DNA of 64,000 bases from Streptomyces sp. SUK 48 (GTDB lineage: Bacteria > Actinomycetota > Actinomycetes > Streptomycetales > Streptomycetaceae). Shown piece by piece: positions 32,590 through 41,154 of this stretch. The DNA is taken from the NCBI RefSeq assembly GCF_009650765.1, contig NZ_CP045740.1, forward strand, positions 6,796,001 to 6,860,000, written 5' to 3'. Position 1 is the stretch's first letter. Each line of letters starts with the position of its first letter. The translations under genes were made by a program, and so were the position numbers. Under the pieces are notes generated by a model. The model was given only the letters and a program-made list of their open reading frames with translations. It was not told where the DNA came from and did not search any database.

Positions 32590-35500
32590 ATGACGAACCC
32601 TCAACTCCCCGTCGCCATCGTCGGGATGGCGGTGCTGCTGCCGGGCGCGCGCGGACTCGACGCCTACTGGCACAACCTGGCGGGCGGCGTCGACGCGATC
32701 GGCGAGGTGCCCGCGGGCCGCTGGGACGCCGACTACTACCGCCCGGCGTCCGCCGCCGGGCCCGCGGCCCCCGACCAGGTGTACTGCCGGCGCGGCGGCT
32801 TCGTGGACGCCCTGGCCGAGGTCGAGGTCACCCGCTATGGCATCATGCCCGCCGCCGTCCCCGGCACCGAGCCCGACCAGCTGATCGCCCTCGACGTGGC
32901 CGCCGCCGCGCTCGCCGACGCGGGCGGCGAGCGCGGGCTCCCGGCACGGGACCGGATCGGCGTGGTCCTGGGCCGGGGCGGCTACCTCACCCCCGGCCTG
33001 GCCCGGCTGGACCAGCGCGTCCGCACGGCCAGCCAACTCATCCGCACCCTGGGCGAGTTGGTGCCGGACCTATCGGCGGACCAGCTCGACCGGGTACGGG
33101 CGGCGTTCACCGAGCGGCTCGGCCCGGACCGCCCCGAGTCCGCGATCGGCCTCGTGCCCAACCTCGCCGCCTCCCGCATCGCCAACCGGCTGGACCTGCG
33201 CGGCCCCGCCTACACCGTCGACGCGGCCTGCGCCTCCTCGCTGGTCGCCGTCGACCAGGCGGTCACCGAACTCGCCTCCGGACGCTGCGACCTGATGCTC
33301 GCCGGGGGAGTGCATCACTGCCACGACATCACCCTGTGGAGCGTCTTCTCCCAGCTGCGCGCCCTGTCCCCGACCGAGCGCATCCGGCCCTTCCACCGGG
33401 ACGCCGACGGCATCCTCATCGGCGAGGGCACCGGGGTCGTCGTACTGAAACGGCTCGCGGACGCCGAACGCGCGGGCGACCGGGTCTACGCCGTGATCAG
33501 GGGCACCGGCGTCGCCGGTGACGGCCGCACGGCGAGCCTCGTCAGCCCCGACCCGGGCGGACAGACCCGGGCCGTGCGCCAGGCGTGGCGGGCCGCCGGA
33601 CTCGACCCCGCCGCGCCCCGCTCCCTCGGCCTCCTGGAGGCCCACGGCACGGCCACCCCGGCCGGCGACGGCGCCGAACTCACCACCCTCGCGGAGGTGT
33701 TCGGACCCGGCACGGGACTCGCCGACGAGGAGCGACCGGTCCTCGGCTCGGTGAAGTCCATGATCGGCCACACGATGCCGGCCGCCGGGGTCGCGGGCCT
33801 GGTCAAGGCCGCCCTCGCCCTCCACCACGCCACCCTGCTGCCCACCCTGCACTGCGACGACCCGCACCCCGGCCTCGGCGCCACCCGCTTCCGCACCCTG
33901 GCGCGGGCCCGCCCCTGGGACCCGGACCCCGGCGAGCCGACCCGCCGGGCCGCGGTCAACGCCTTCGGCTTCGGCGGGATCAACGCCCATGTGGTGCTGG
34001 AGGAGGCCCCGGCCCCCCGGCACACCGCCGCTCCCGGGAGCACCCTCACCCCGGCCGCCCGCCGCACCGCCACTCCCGGGCGTCCATCTGCCCCGGCCGC
34101 CCAGCGCACCAGCCCGCCCGCTGCCGCCCCGGCCGCCCGTGGCACCGGCACACCCGCTGCCGCCCCGGCCGCGCGGGGCGCTGACGCGCCTGCTTCCGTT
34201 CCGTCTGCCCGTGGCACCGGCACGCCTGCTCCGGCCTCGGCCGCGCGGGGCACCGGCGCACCCGCTCCCGCTCCGTCTGCCCGTGGCGCCGACGCGCCCG
34301 TTCCCGCTCCGGCCGCGCGGGGCGCCGACGCGCCTGCTTCCGTTCCGTCTGCCCGTGGCACCGGCGCGCCTGCTTCCGCTCCGGCCGCGCGGGGTACCAG
34401 CGCACCCGCTTCCGCCCCTGCCGCCCGCGTCGTCGAACCCGAGCGCGTGCTGCTGCTCGCGGCCGGCTCCGTGGAACGCCTCGCCGCGCTGCTCGACGCC
34501 GACGACTCCGCCGTCCTCGCCGCCGGGCTCGATCCGGCCCGCGCGCATCCGGGCGCGGGACCGGCCCGGCTCGGGATCGTGGCGCCGAACACCAGACGGC
34601 TCGCGCTCGCGCGCCGGGCGGCCGAGAAGGGCCGAGCCTGGCAGGGGCGCGGCGATGTGTGGCTGCGGCCCACCCCGCTGCTGGGCGGGCCCGGGGACCG
34701 GCTGGCGTTCGTCTTCCCCGGTCTGGAGGGCGAGTTCACCCCGCCGCGCACCGACGACATCGCGGCCCACTTCGGCCTGCCCGCACCCCGGGACACCCCG
34801 GCGGCCACGGGGGTCGGCACCCGGGCGGACACCCGGGTCGAGGACATCGGACGGCACGGACTCGATATCGTCGGCGTGGGCCGGCTGCTGGACCGGGCGC
34901 TGCGCGCGATGGGTGCCGTACCGGACGCGGTCGCCGGGCACAGCGTCGGCGAGTGGACGGCCATGGCCGCCGCCGGGATCTACTCACCCGGCCAAGTCGA
35001 CCGGTTCATGGCCGAGTTCGACCCGGACGCGCTGACCGTCCCCGGGCTCGCCTTCGCCGCGATCGGCACCTGTGCCGCACAGGTGCGGGCGGCGCTCGCC
35101 GATGCCTGGGCGGGCTCCGGGATCGTGCTCTCCCACGACAACGCGCCCCGCCAGTCGATGGTCTGCGGACCGGACTCGGCGGTCGAGGACCTCGTACGGT
35201 CCTTCCGCGCGCAGGGCGTGATCTGCCAGGTGCTGCCCTTCCGCTCCGGCTTCCACACCCCGATGCTCGAACCGTACCTCGCCCCCATCGAGCAGGCCGC
35301 CGACCGGTTCCGGCTGCACCCGCCGGCCGTCCCGGTGTGGTCCGGCACCACCGCGCGGCCCTTCCCCGCGGCCGAGTCCGCCGTGCGCGCGCTGTTCGTG
35401 CGGCACCTGCTGGAGCCGGTGCGCTTCCGCGAACTGACCGAGGCCCTCTACGCCGCCGGACACCGGGTCTTCGTGCAGCCAGGACCCGGCCGCCTCACCT

Positions 35501-37770
35501 CCCTGATCGACGACACCCTCGGCGACCGCGACCACCTCGCGGTCCCGGCGTGCTCGCCCCACCACGACGGACTGCCCCAACTCCGGCGCGTGGCGACGGC
35601 TCTGTGGACGGCGGGCGCGGCGGTGGCGCCCGCCCTGACGATGACCCCGGCGGCGGGCCGGGCGACGGCGGCGCCCGCGATCCTGGTGAACCCCGCGGGC
35701 ATCGACCGGCCGCCCGTCCGGCTCGACCTCGGCGGCGCGCTGGTGTCGCTGGACGGCGCCGTGCTCGAAGAGCTGAGAGGGGAGCTGGGGCGCCGAGGGG
35801 CGCCGGTGCCGCGTCCCGCCGCCTTGGGCGCGCCCACCGGTCTCGCGGCCCCGGACGCGACCGCCCTCGACGGGCTCGCCGCCCGCTTCCCGGTCGCCGC
35901 CGAACTGTCCGCCCTGCTGCGGGACACCGCGGACACGGCGGCCGAGGTGATGGCGGCGGCGGGAGGCCGCACCCCGGCCGCGGGGCCTCGTACCCCTGCC
36001 GCGGGGCGTCGTACCCCGGCCGCGCACCCGCGCACCCCCCAGGGGGCGACACCCGCCCCCGCCCTCCCCATGGCCCCGACGTACGCCCCCGTCGTACCCG
36101 CGTCCCCGCCGCGCGCTCCCGCCACGCCGCCGGACATCCCCACATCCCCGGCCCCGGCAGCCGCCCCCACGACCACCACCCTCCACATCTCCCCCCACAC
36201 CATGCCCCACCTCCTCGACCACTGCTTCTACCCGCAGCGCCCCGGCTGGCCGGACCTGGAGGACCGCTGGCCGGTGGTGCCCGCGACCACGATCGTGCGG
36301 CACATGATGGACGCGGCGGAGGCGGCCGCGCCCGGGATGCGGGCGGTGGCCGTGCACGGGGCCCGGTTCGACCGGTGGCTGACCGCCGTGCCCGCCGTGG
36401 ACGTACCGATCACGGTCGCCCCGGTCCCCGGACGGCCGCACCACCTCGGCGTCGCCTTCGGCCCGACCGCCCGCGCCGTGATCGAACTCGCCCCCCACCA
36501 CCCGGCGCCTCCCGCACCGGTGCCCCACGCGGACGTCCCCGAGCGCCGGCCCGAGCACACCGCCGCGCAGATCTACCGCGAGCGCTGGATGTTCCACGGC
36601 CCGGGGTTCCAGGGCCTGACCGAGCTGTCCGCGATCGGCGAGCGGCATGTGCGCGGGGTGATCACCGCGCCCGCCGCCCCCGGCGCGCTGCTCGACAACG
36701 TGGGCCAGCTGCTCGGCTACTGGATCATGGCGACCCGCACCGAGCGGACCGTCGTCTTCCCCGTGCAGATGCGGCGGATGACGTTCCACGGGCCGCATCC
36801 GGCGCCCGGCACCCCCGTCGACTGCCTGGTGCGGATCACCTCCCTCACCGACACCCTTCTCGAAGCGGACGCCCGGCTCACCGCCGGCGGCCGGGTGTGG
36901 GCCGTGCTCGACGGCTGGCAGGACCGCCGCTTCGACAACGACCCGACGACCCGCCCCGTCGAACGCTTCCCCGAGCGCAACACCCTCTCCGCGCTCCAGC
37001 CCGGTGGCTGGACACTGCTGCACGAGCGCTGGCCCGACCTCGCCTCCCGCGAGCTGATCATGCGCAACTCGCTGGGCGGCGCCGAGCGCGCGCGGTACGC
37101 CGCGCATCCGCCCCGGGGCCGCCGCCAGTGGCTGCTCGGCCGGATCGCCGTCAAGGACGCGGTACGGCGCCTGCTCTGGGAGCGGGGCGAGGGGCCCGTC
37201 TTCCCCGCCGAGATCCGGGTCCACAACGACGCGGCGGGACGCCCGTGCGTCACCGGTGTGCACGGCCGGACCCTGCCCCCGCTGGACGTCTCGCTCGCGC
37301 ACCGCGCCGAGGCGGGCGTGGCGATCGTACGGCCGCGCGGTCCGCACCGCCCGCACACCGATTCCGGCTCCGGTCCCGGCTCCGGCATCGGCGTCGGCAT
37401 CGACATCGAGGAGATCGCCGAGCGCGAGCCCGCGACCCTCGGTACGGCGCTCGCGGCGGAGGAACTCCGTCTGCTCCGGGCGCAGTCGGGCCCGGAGGCG
37501 GAGTGGTTCACCCGATTCTGGGCCGCCAAGGAGGCCGCCGCCAAGGCCGAGGGCACCGGATTCGGCGGCCGGCCACGGGACTTCAGGGTCCTGGAGACCA
37601 CCCCCGACGGCGGCCGGCTGCTCGTCCTGGGCCGGCTCGCCACCCATCTCGTCCACTGCGCCCGGGTGGCCAACCCGCCCGCCCTGGCGCCCCGCGCGTA
37701 CGTGGTGGCCTGGACCACCGGGTCCACCACCGCACCCCACGATCCCGCAGCCGAGGAGACCCCCCGATGA
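32590..37770 (+). CDS. second giant synthase: KS-AT-DH with C-terminal phosphopantetheinyl transferase
   Basis: This is a 1726-residue partner starting one base after the previous stop. The KS at about 5-475 keeps Cys214, His352 and His394, so it is a condensing enzyme and not a chain-length factor. Its His motif reads EAHGTATPAGD. A Pro/Ala tandem-repeat linker covers about 480-610. A compact acyltransferase follows at 703-1000 (GHSVGE Ser785, His889). The dehydratase is a double hotdog at about 1200-1440, with His1211 (LLDHCF) and Asp1369-x3-Gln1373 (DNVGQ). A complete Sfp-type PPTase forms the C-terminus at about 1490-1710, with GVGIDIEEI (Asp1605) and WAAKEAAAK (Glu1648). The PPTase can prime the ACPs of this system. 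There is no ACP, KR or ER in this protein. Confidence 0.92.
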   Translation: MTNPQLPVAIVGMAVLLPGARGLDAYWHNLAGGVDAIGEVPAGRWDADYYRPASAAGPAAPDQVYCRRGGFVDALAEVEVTRYGIMPAAVPGTEPDQLIALDVAAAALADAGGERGLPARDRIGVVLGRGGYLTPGLARLDQRVRTASQLIRTLGELVPDLSADQLDRVRAAFTERLGPDRPESAIGLVPNLAASRIANRLDLRGPAYTVDAACASSLVAVDQAVTELASGRCDLMLAGGVHHCHDITLWSVFSQLRALSPTERIRPFHRDADGILIGEGTGVVVLKRLADAERAGDRVYAVIRGTGVAGDGRTASLVSPDPGGQTRAVRQAWRAAGLDPAAPRSLGLLEAHGTATPAGDGAELTTLAEVFGPGTGLADEERPVLGSVKSMIGHTMPAAGVAGLVKAALALHHATLLPTLHCDDPHPGLGATRFRTLARARPWDPDPGEPTRRAAVNAFGFGGINAHVVLEEAPAPRHTAAPGSTLTPAARRTATPGRPSAPAAQRTSPPAAAPAARGTGTPAAAPAARGADAPASVPSARGTGTPAPASAARGTGAPAPAPSARGADAPVPAPAARGADAPASVPSARGTGAPASAPAARGTSAPASAPAARVVEPERVLLLAAGSVERLAALLDADDSAVLAAGLDPARAHPGAGPARLGIVAPNTRRLALARRAAEKGRAWQGRGDVWLRPTPLLGGPGDRLAFVFPGLEGEFTPPRTDDIAAHFGLPAPRDTPAATGVGTRADTRVEDIGRHGLDIVGVGRLLDRALRAMGAVPDAVAGHSVGEWTAMAAAGIYSPGQVDRFMAEFDPDALTVPGLAFAAIGTCAAQVRAALADAWAGSGIVLSHDNAPRQSMVCGPDSAVEDLVRSFRAQGVICQVLPFRSGFHTPMLEPYLAPIEQAADRFRLHPPAVPVWSGTTARPFPAAESAVRALFVRHLLEPVRFRELTEALYAAGHRVFVQPGPGRLTSLIDDTLGDRDHLAVPACSPHHDGLPQLRRVATALWTAGAAVAPALTMTPAAGRATAAPAILVNPAGIDRPPVRLDLGGALVSLDGAVLEELRGELGRRGAPVPRPAALGAPTGLAAPDATALDGLAARFPVAAELSALLRDTADTAAEVMAAAGGRTPAAGPRTPAAGRRTPAAHPRTPQGATPAPALPMAPTYAPVVPASPPRAPATPPDIPTSPAPAAAPTTTTLHISPHTMPHLLDHCFYPQRPGWPDLEDRWPVVPATTIVRHMMDAAEAAAPGMRAVAVHGARFDRWLTAVPAVDVPITVAPVPGRPHHLGVAFGPTARAVIELAPHHPAPPAPVPHADVPERRPEHTAAQIYRERWMFHGPGFQGLTELSAIGERHVRGVITAPAAPGALLDNVGQLLGYWIMATRTERTVVFPVQMRRMTFHGPHPAPGTPVDCLVRITSLTDTLLEADARLTAGGRVWAVLDGWQDRRFDNDPTTRPVERFPERNTLSALQPGGWTLLHERWPDLASRELIMRNSLGGAERARYAAHPPRGRRQWLLGRIAVKDAVRRLLWERGEGPVFPAEIRVHNDAAGRPCVTGVHGRTLPPLDVSLAHRAEAGVAIVRPRGPHRPHTDSGSGPGSGIGVGIDIEEIAEREPATLGTALAAEELRLLRAQSGPEAEWFTRFWAAKEAAAKAEGTGFGGRPRDFRVLETTPDGGRLLVLGRLATHLVHCARVANPPALAPRAYVVAWTTGSTTAPHDPAAEETPR
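34135..34422. repeat. in-frame 36-bp tandem repeat, eight copies, in the KS-AT linker
   Basis: Eight 36-bp units encode 12-residue repeats of the type ARGTGxPAxAPA or ARGADAPxSVPS. Degenerate units precede them from about 34030. The reading frame is preserved, and two unit types (ARGT and ARGAD) alternate irregularly, a sign of recent duplication. The stretch is a flexible, Pro/Ala-rich linker between the KS and AT domains. Confidence 0.9.
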
Positions 37771-38084
37771 ACCCCCCGCTCATCCCCACCCAGCCGGCCC
37801 CCGACGCCGTCCTCGCCGACCTCACCGGCATGCTCCGCGAGGTCCTGGCCGAGTACGGCGACGACGACACGGTCATCGGCATGTCCACCACCTTCAACCG
37901 CGATCTGGAACTGGAGAGCATCGACCTGGTCACGCTGGCCGGGCTGATGGAGGAGCGGTACGGCGGGCGGGTGAACCTCGCCGAGTTCCTGGCCGGGATG
38001 GAGTTCGACGAGATCATCGAGCTGACCGTCGGCAGGCTCGTGGAGTACGTGGTGTGGAGCCTGCGCGGCGCACAGGCGGGCTGA
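37767..38084 (+). CDS. free-standing acyl carrier protein
   Basis: This is a 105-residue acyl carrier protein. The phosphopantetheine serine is Ser51 in the motif DLELESIDLVTL, with the usual preceding helix and the following MEERYGGRVNLAEFLAGMEFDEI, a normal helix III region. The ATG overlaps the TGA of the second synthase (ATGA), so the two are translationally coupled. It supplements the single ACP inside the first synthase and may carry the chain during transfer to the downstream hydrolase, glycosyltransferase or methyltransferase. The PPTase domain encoded just upstream is the likely activator. Confidence 0.9.
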   Translation: MNPPLIPTQPAPDAVLADLTGMLREVLAEYGDDDTVIGMSTTFNRDLELESIDLVTLAGLMEERYGGRVNLAEFLAGMEFDEIIELTVGRLVEYVVWSLRGAQAG

Positions 38085-38087
38085 GCC

Positions 38088-38891
38088 ATGGCGATGGTCG
38101 ACGCCGGTGGCATCCGGCTGCACGTCCAGCGCATGGCCCCGGCCGCGGGCAGCGCCCAGCACGGCACGGTCGTCCTGGTGCACGGGCTGCTCACCGACAG
38201 CCTGGCCAGCTACTACTTCACCGTGGCCCCCGCCTTCGCCGCGGCCGGACTGGACGTCCTCATGTACGACCTGCGCGGCCACGGCCGCAGCGAACGCCCC
38301 GCCCGGGGCTACACGCTGGACCACAACATCGACGACCTCGCCGCACTCCTCGACCGCCTCGGCGTCACCGGGCCCGTGCACCTCGTCGGCAACTCCTACG
38401 GCGGGACCATCGCGTTCGGCTACGCGGCGCGCGACCCCGAGCGTGTCGCCACCCTCACCCTGGTGGAGTCCGAACCCGCCACCCCGGCCTGGGCGAGCAA
38501 GCTCGGCGGCATCCTGCACCGCGTGGTGACCCAGCTCGCCCACAACGAGCGGGACGCGATCGCCTGGATCACCGCCCACCGGGGCCACAACACGGCCCGG
38601 CTCGCCAAGGGCGCCGCCCGGCTCGCCCGGGAGACCAGCCTCGGCCGGGACATCCCCGCCAGCCGGGTGCACACCGAGGCCGAGATCGGCGCCGTGCGCT
38701 GCCCGGTCCTCGGGGTCTACGGCGGCGACTCCGACCTCGCCGACCTGATCCCGCTGCACGAGGCGCGGCTGCCGGACTTCAGGGCCGTGGTGCTGGAGGG
38801 ACACGAGCACTCGGTGCTGGTGGAGGCGCCCGGCGCGGTCGGCGGGCACATCCTGGACCTGATCCGGGCCGGCGCGGGCGCCGTCCGGTGA
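38088..38891 (+). CDS. alpha/beta hydrolase (possible chain-releasing thioesterase or lipase)
   Basis: This is a 267-residue alpha/beta-hydrolase. The oxyanion motif VLVHGLLTDS leads to the nucleophile Ser103 in GNSYGG. The acid is Asp214 or Asp216 in YGGDSDLADL and the base His239 or His241 in EGHEHSVL. The length and lid region are normal for the family. It sits three bases after the ACP gene, so its substrate is probably the ACP-bound product or a related ester. Chain release by hydrolysis is the simplest reading; transesterification to an acceptor is equally possible. No signal peptide is visible, so it acts in the cytosol. Confidence 0.88.
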   Translation: MAMVDAGGIRLHVQRMAPAAGSAQHGTVVLVHGLLTDSLASYYFTVAPAFAAAGLDVLMYDLRGHGRSERPARGYTLDHNIDDLAALLDRLGVTGPVHLVGNSYGGTIAFGYAARDPERVATLTLVESEPATPAWASKLGGILHRVVTQLAHNERDAIAWITAHRGHNTARLAKGAARLARETSLGRDIPASRVHTEAEIGAVRCPVLGVYGGDSDLADLIPLHEARLPDFRAVVLEGHEHSVLVEAPGAVGGHILDLIRAGAGAVR

Positions 38892-40069
38892 GCGGCTTCC
38901 TGTTCGTCGTACCGCCGCTGACCGGGCACATCAACCCGGCCGTCGGGGTCGCCGACCGGCTCGCCGCGCGCGGCCACCGGGTGGCCTGGGCCTGCGCCGA
39001 CCCGGGCCTGGTGCGCCGCCTCGCGGGCCCCGGCGCCCCGGTGTTCGGCTGCGCGGGCCCGGTGCCGGGCACCGGCGGCGTCGTACGGCCCCCGGACCTG
39101 CGCGGCCCGGAGGCATGGAAGTTCCTGTGGGAGTGGTACCTGCTGCCGCTCGCCGACGCGATGGCGCCCGGAGTGCGCGCGGCCGTCGAGGAGTTCGGCC
39201 CGGATGTGGTGGTCGCGGACCAACAGGCGTTCGCCGGCGCCTTGGTGGCCGAGCGGCTCGGACTGCCCTGGGCCACCTCCGCGACCACCTCGGCCGAATT
39301 CAGCGGCGCCTACGACGGGTTGCCCAAGGTCGCCGAGTGGCTGCGGCAGCGGCTGGCCGAGCTGCGCGAACGCCTCGGCGTTCCTCCGGGCACCGCCGAC
39401 CCGCGCTCCTCGCCACACCTGCTGCTGATCTTCAGCAGCCCCGAACTGGTCGGCCCCCAGGCTCCGTCGGCGCCGCACATCCACTACGTCGGCCCCTCCC
39501 TCGCGGGCCGCCCGCACCGCCCCGGCTTCCCCTGGGAGTGGCTGACCCCCGGCCGGGCGAAGGTCCTGGTCACCCTGGGCACCGCCAACGCCGACGCGGG
39601 CGGCCGCTTCCTCGCCGCCTGCCGCGAGGCGCTGCGCGAACGCGCCGACCGGGTACAGGCCGTGCTCGTCGACCCGGGCGGGGTGCTGCCCGCCGAGGAG
39701 GGCGGCAAGGACGTACTGGTGCTGCCGTCGGTGCCCCAACTCGCCCTGCTGGAGCGGATGGACGTGGTGATCTGCCACGCCGGGCACAACACCGTGTGCG
39801 AGGCGCTGTGGCACGGCGTCCCGCTGGTCGTCGCCCCCATCCGGGACGACCAGCCGGTGATCGCCGCGCAGGTCGTGGACGCGGGCGCCGGGCTCCGGGT
39901 GAAGTTCGGCCGGGTCACCGCGGACCGGCTGGGCACCGCCCTCGACACCGTCCTGCACGACCCCGCCCACCGGTCCGCCGCGACCCGGGTCCGCACCGCC
40001 TTCCGCGCGGCCGGCGGCGCCCCGGCCGCGGCCGCCCACCTGGAACGACTGGCAACGGAGAGCCGATGA
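38888..40069 (+). CDS. glycosyltransferase, GT1/UGT-type (MGT-like)
   Basis: This is a 393-residue glycosyltransferase of the UGT/macrolide glycosyltransferase type (GT-B fold). It starts at the GTG overlapping the hydrolase stop. The N-terminal acceptor domain opens with FLFVVPPLTGHINPAVGVADRLAARGHRV. The donor-binding block is the CHAGHNTVCEALWHGVPLVVAPIRDDQP region at about 297-322, with the conserved His, Asn and Asp-Gln. It should transfer a sugar from an NDP-sugar to a hydroxyl or carboxyl of the synthase product. No NDP-sugar biosynthesis genes are present, so a common donor such as UDP-glucose is likely. Direction and coupling show it belongs to the operon. Confidence 0.92.
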   Translation: MSGFLFVVPPLTGHINPAVGVADRLAARGHRVAWACADPGLVRRLAGPGAPVFGCAGPVPGTGGVVRPPDLRGPEAWKFLWEWYLLPLADAMAPGVRAAVEEFGPDVVVADQQAFAGALVAERLGLPWATSATTSAEFSGAYDGLPKVAEWLRQRLAELRERLGVPPGTADPRSSPHLLLIFSSPELVGPQAPSAPHIHYVGPSLAGRPHRPGFPWEWLTPGRAKVLVTLGTANADAGGRFLAACREALRERADRVQAVLVDPGGVLPAEEGGKDVLVLPSVPQLALLERMDVVICHAGHNTVCEALWHGVPLVVAPIRDDQPVIAAQVVDAGAGLRVKFGRVTADRLGTALDTVLHDPAHRSAATRVRTAFRAAGGAPAAAAHLERLATESR

Positions 40070-41142
40070 GCGACCCCAGCGACAAGCGGGCGAAGGCCGA
40101 ACGCGTCGCCGCCCTGCGCCCCGCCTACCGAACCGATCTCGCCGCCGGCCCCGCCCGCTTCCTCGGCGCCCGCCGCACCACCTGCCCCTGGTGCGGCTCG
40201 GACGAGCTGAGCGGCCGCCTGCGCACCACCGACCTGCTCCAGCACAAGCCGGGCCGCTTCACCCTCGACCGCTGCGCGGACTGCGGGCACATCTTCCAGA
40301 ACCCCCAACTGACCGAGGAAGGGCTGGAGTTCTTCTACCGGGACTTCTACGACGGTCTCGGCGAGCAGCGGATGAGCGGCACCTTCGGCGGCCGGGGTGC
40401 CATGTACGAGGGCCGCGCCCGCGCGATGCTGCCCCACGACCCCGCCCCGAAGACCTGGCTGGACGTCGGCACCGGGCACGGCCACTTCTGCGCGAGCGCC
40501 CGTACCGTGCTGCCCGGCACCTCCTTCGACGGGCTCGACTTCACCGACGGCGTCGAACTCGCCGCCCGCGCGGGCCGCATCGACCAGGCGCACCGGGGCG
40601 CCTTCCCGGACCTCGCGCCCGAACTCACCGCCCGCTACGACGTGGTGAGCATGTTCCACTACCTGGAGCACAGCACCGACCCCGACCGGGAACTGCGCGC
40701 CGCGCACGAGGCGGTACGCCCCGGCGGCCACCTCCTCATCGAGGTCCCCGACCCGGACAGCCGCTACGCCCGGCTGCTCGGCCGCTGGTGGCTGCCCTGG
40801 CTCCAGCCGCAGCATCTGCACTTCATCCCGGTCGGCAATCTGCGCCGCCGGCTCACCGAACTCGGCTTCACGGTCCTCGCCGAGCAGCACGCCGAACCGC
40901 ACGACCCGGTCGATCTGCTCGCCGCCGTCTGGCTGGCCCTGGACCACACCGCGCCCCGCGAGGACGCCCCCTGGCTGCCCGAGCCCCCCGGCGTCCTGCG
41001 CCAAACGCTGCGCGGCGCGCTCCTGCTCGCCGGGGTGCCCGCCCTGCTCACCGCCACCCTCCTCGACCGCCTCGCGGTCCGCCCGCTCGCCCGGCGCCTG
41101 CACCTCGCCAACGCCTACCGGCTGGTGGCCCGCCGGGAGTGA
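40066..41142 (+). CDS. class I SAM methyltransferase with an N-terminal Cys4 site
   Basis: This is a 358-residue methyltransferase overlapping the glycosyltransferase stop by ATGA. The N-terminus has two Cys pairs, Cys40-x2-Cys43 and Cys70-x2-Cys73, which look like a zinc ribbon. The SAM-binding motif is WLDVGTGHGHF near residue 131, with post-I Asp in DGLDFTDG. A segment with FHYLEHSTDPDRELRAAHEAVRPGG marks the class I core. A hydrophobic C-terminal stretch (LLLAGVPALLTATLL) could touch membrane. The zinc-plus-SAM layout recalls sugar and lipid methyltransferases. The likely target is the sugar or the acyl chain of the product; O- versus C-methylation cannot be decided. Confidence 0.85.
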   Translation: MSDPSDKRAKAERVAALRPAYRTDLAAGPARFLGARRTTCPWCGSDELSGRLRTTDLLQHKPGRFTLDRCADCGHIFQNPQLTEEGLEFFYRDFYDGLGEQRMSGTFGGRGAMYEGRARAMLPHDPAPKTWLDVGTGHGHFCASARTVLPGTSFDGLDFTDGVELAARAGRIDQAHRGAFPDLAPELTARYDVVSMFHYLEHSTDPDRELRAAHEAVRPGGHLLIEVPDPDSRYARLLGRWWLPWLQPQHLHFIPVGNLRRRLTELGFTVLAEQHAEPHDPVDLLAAVWLALDHTAPREDAPWLPEPPGVLRQTLRGALLLAGVPALLTATLLDRLAVRPLARRLHLANAYRLVARRE

Positions 41143-41154
41143 ACGCGCGGTGAC

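Noticed and set aside
32590..34010. Second KS considered as a chain-length factor
   Set aside because: The Cys-His-His residues (214, 352, 394) are all present, whereas chain-length factors lose the cysteine.
34135..34422. Repeat array in the second synthase considered as CRISPR
   Set aside because: Units are contiguous 36-bp direct repeats without spacers, in frame inside a coding region.
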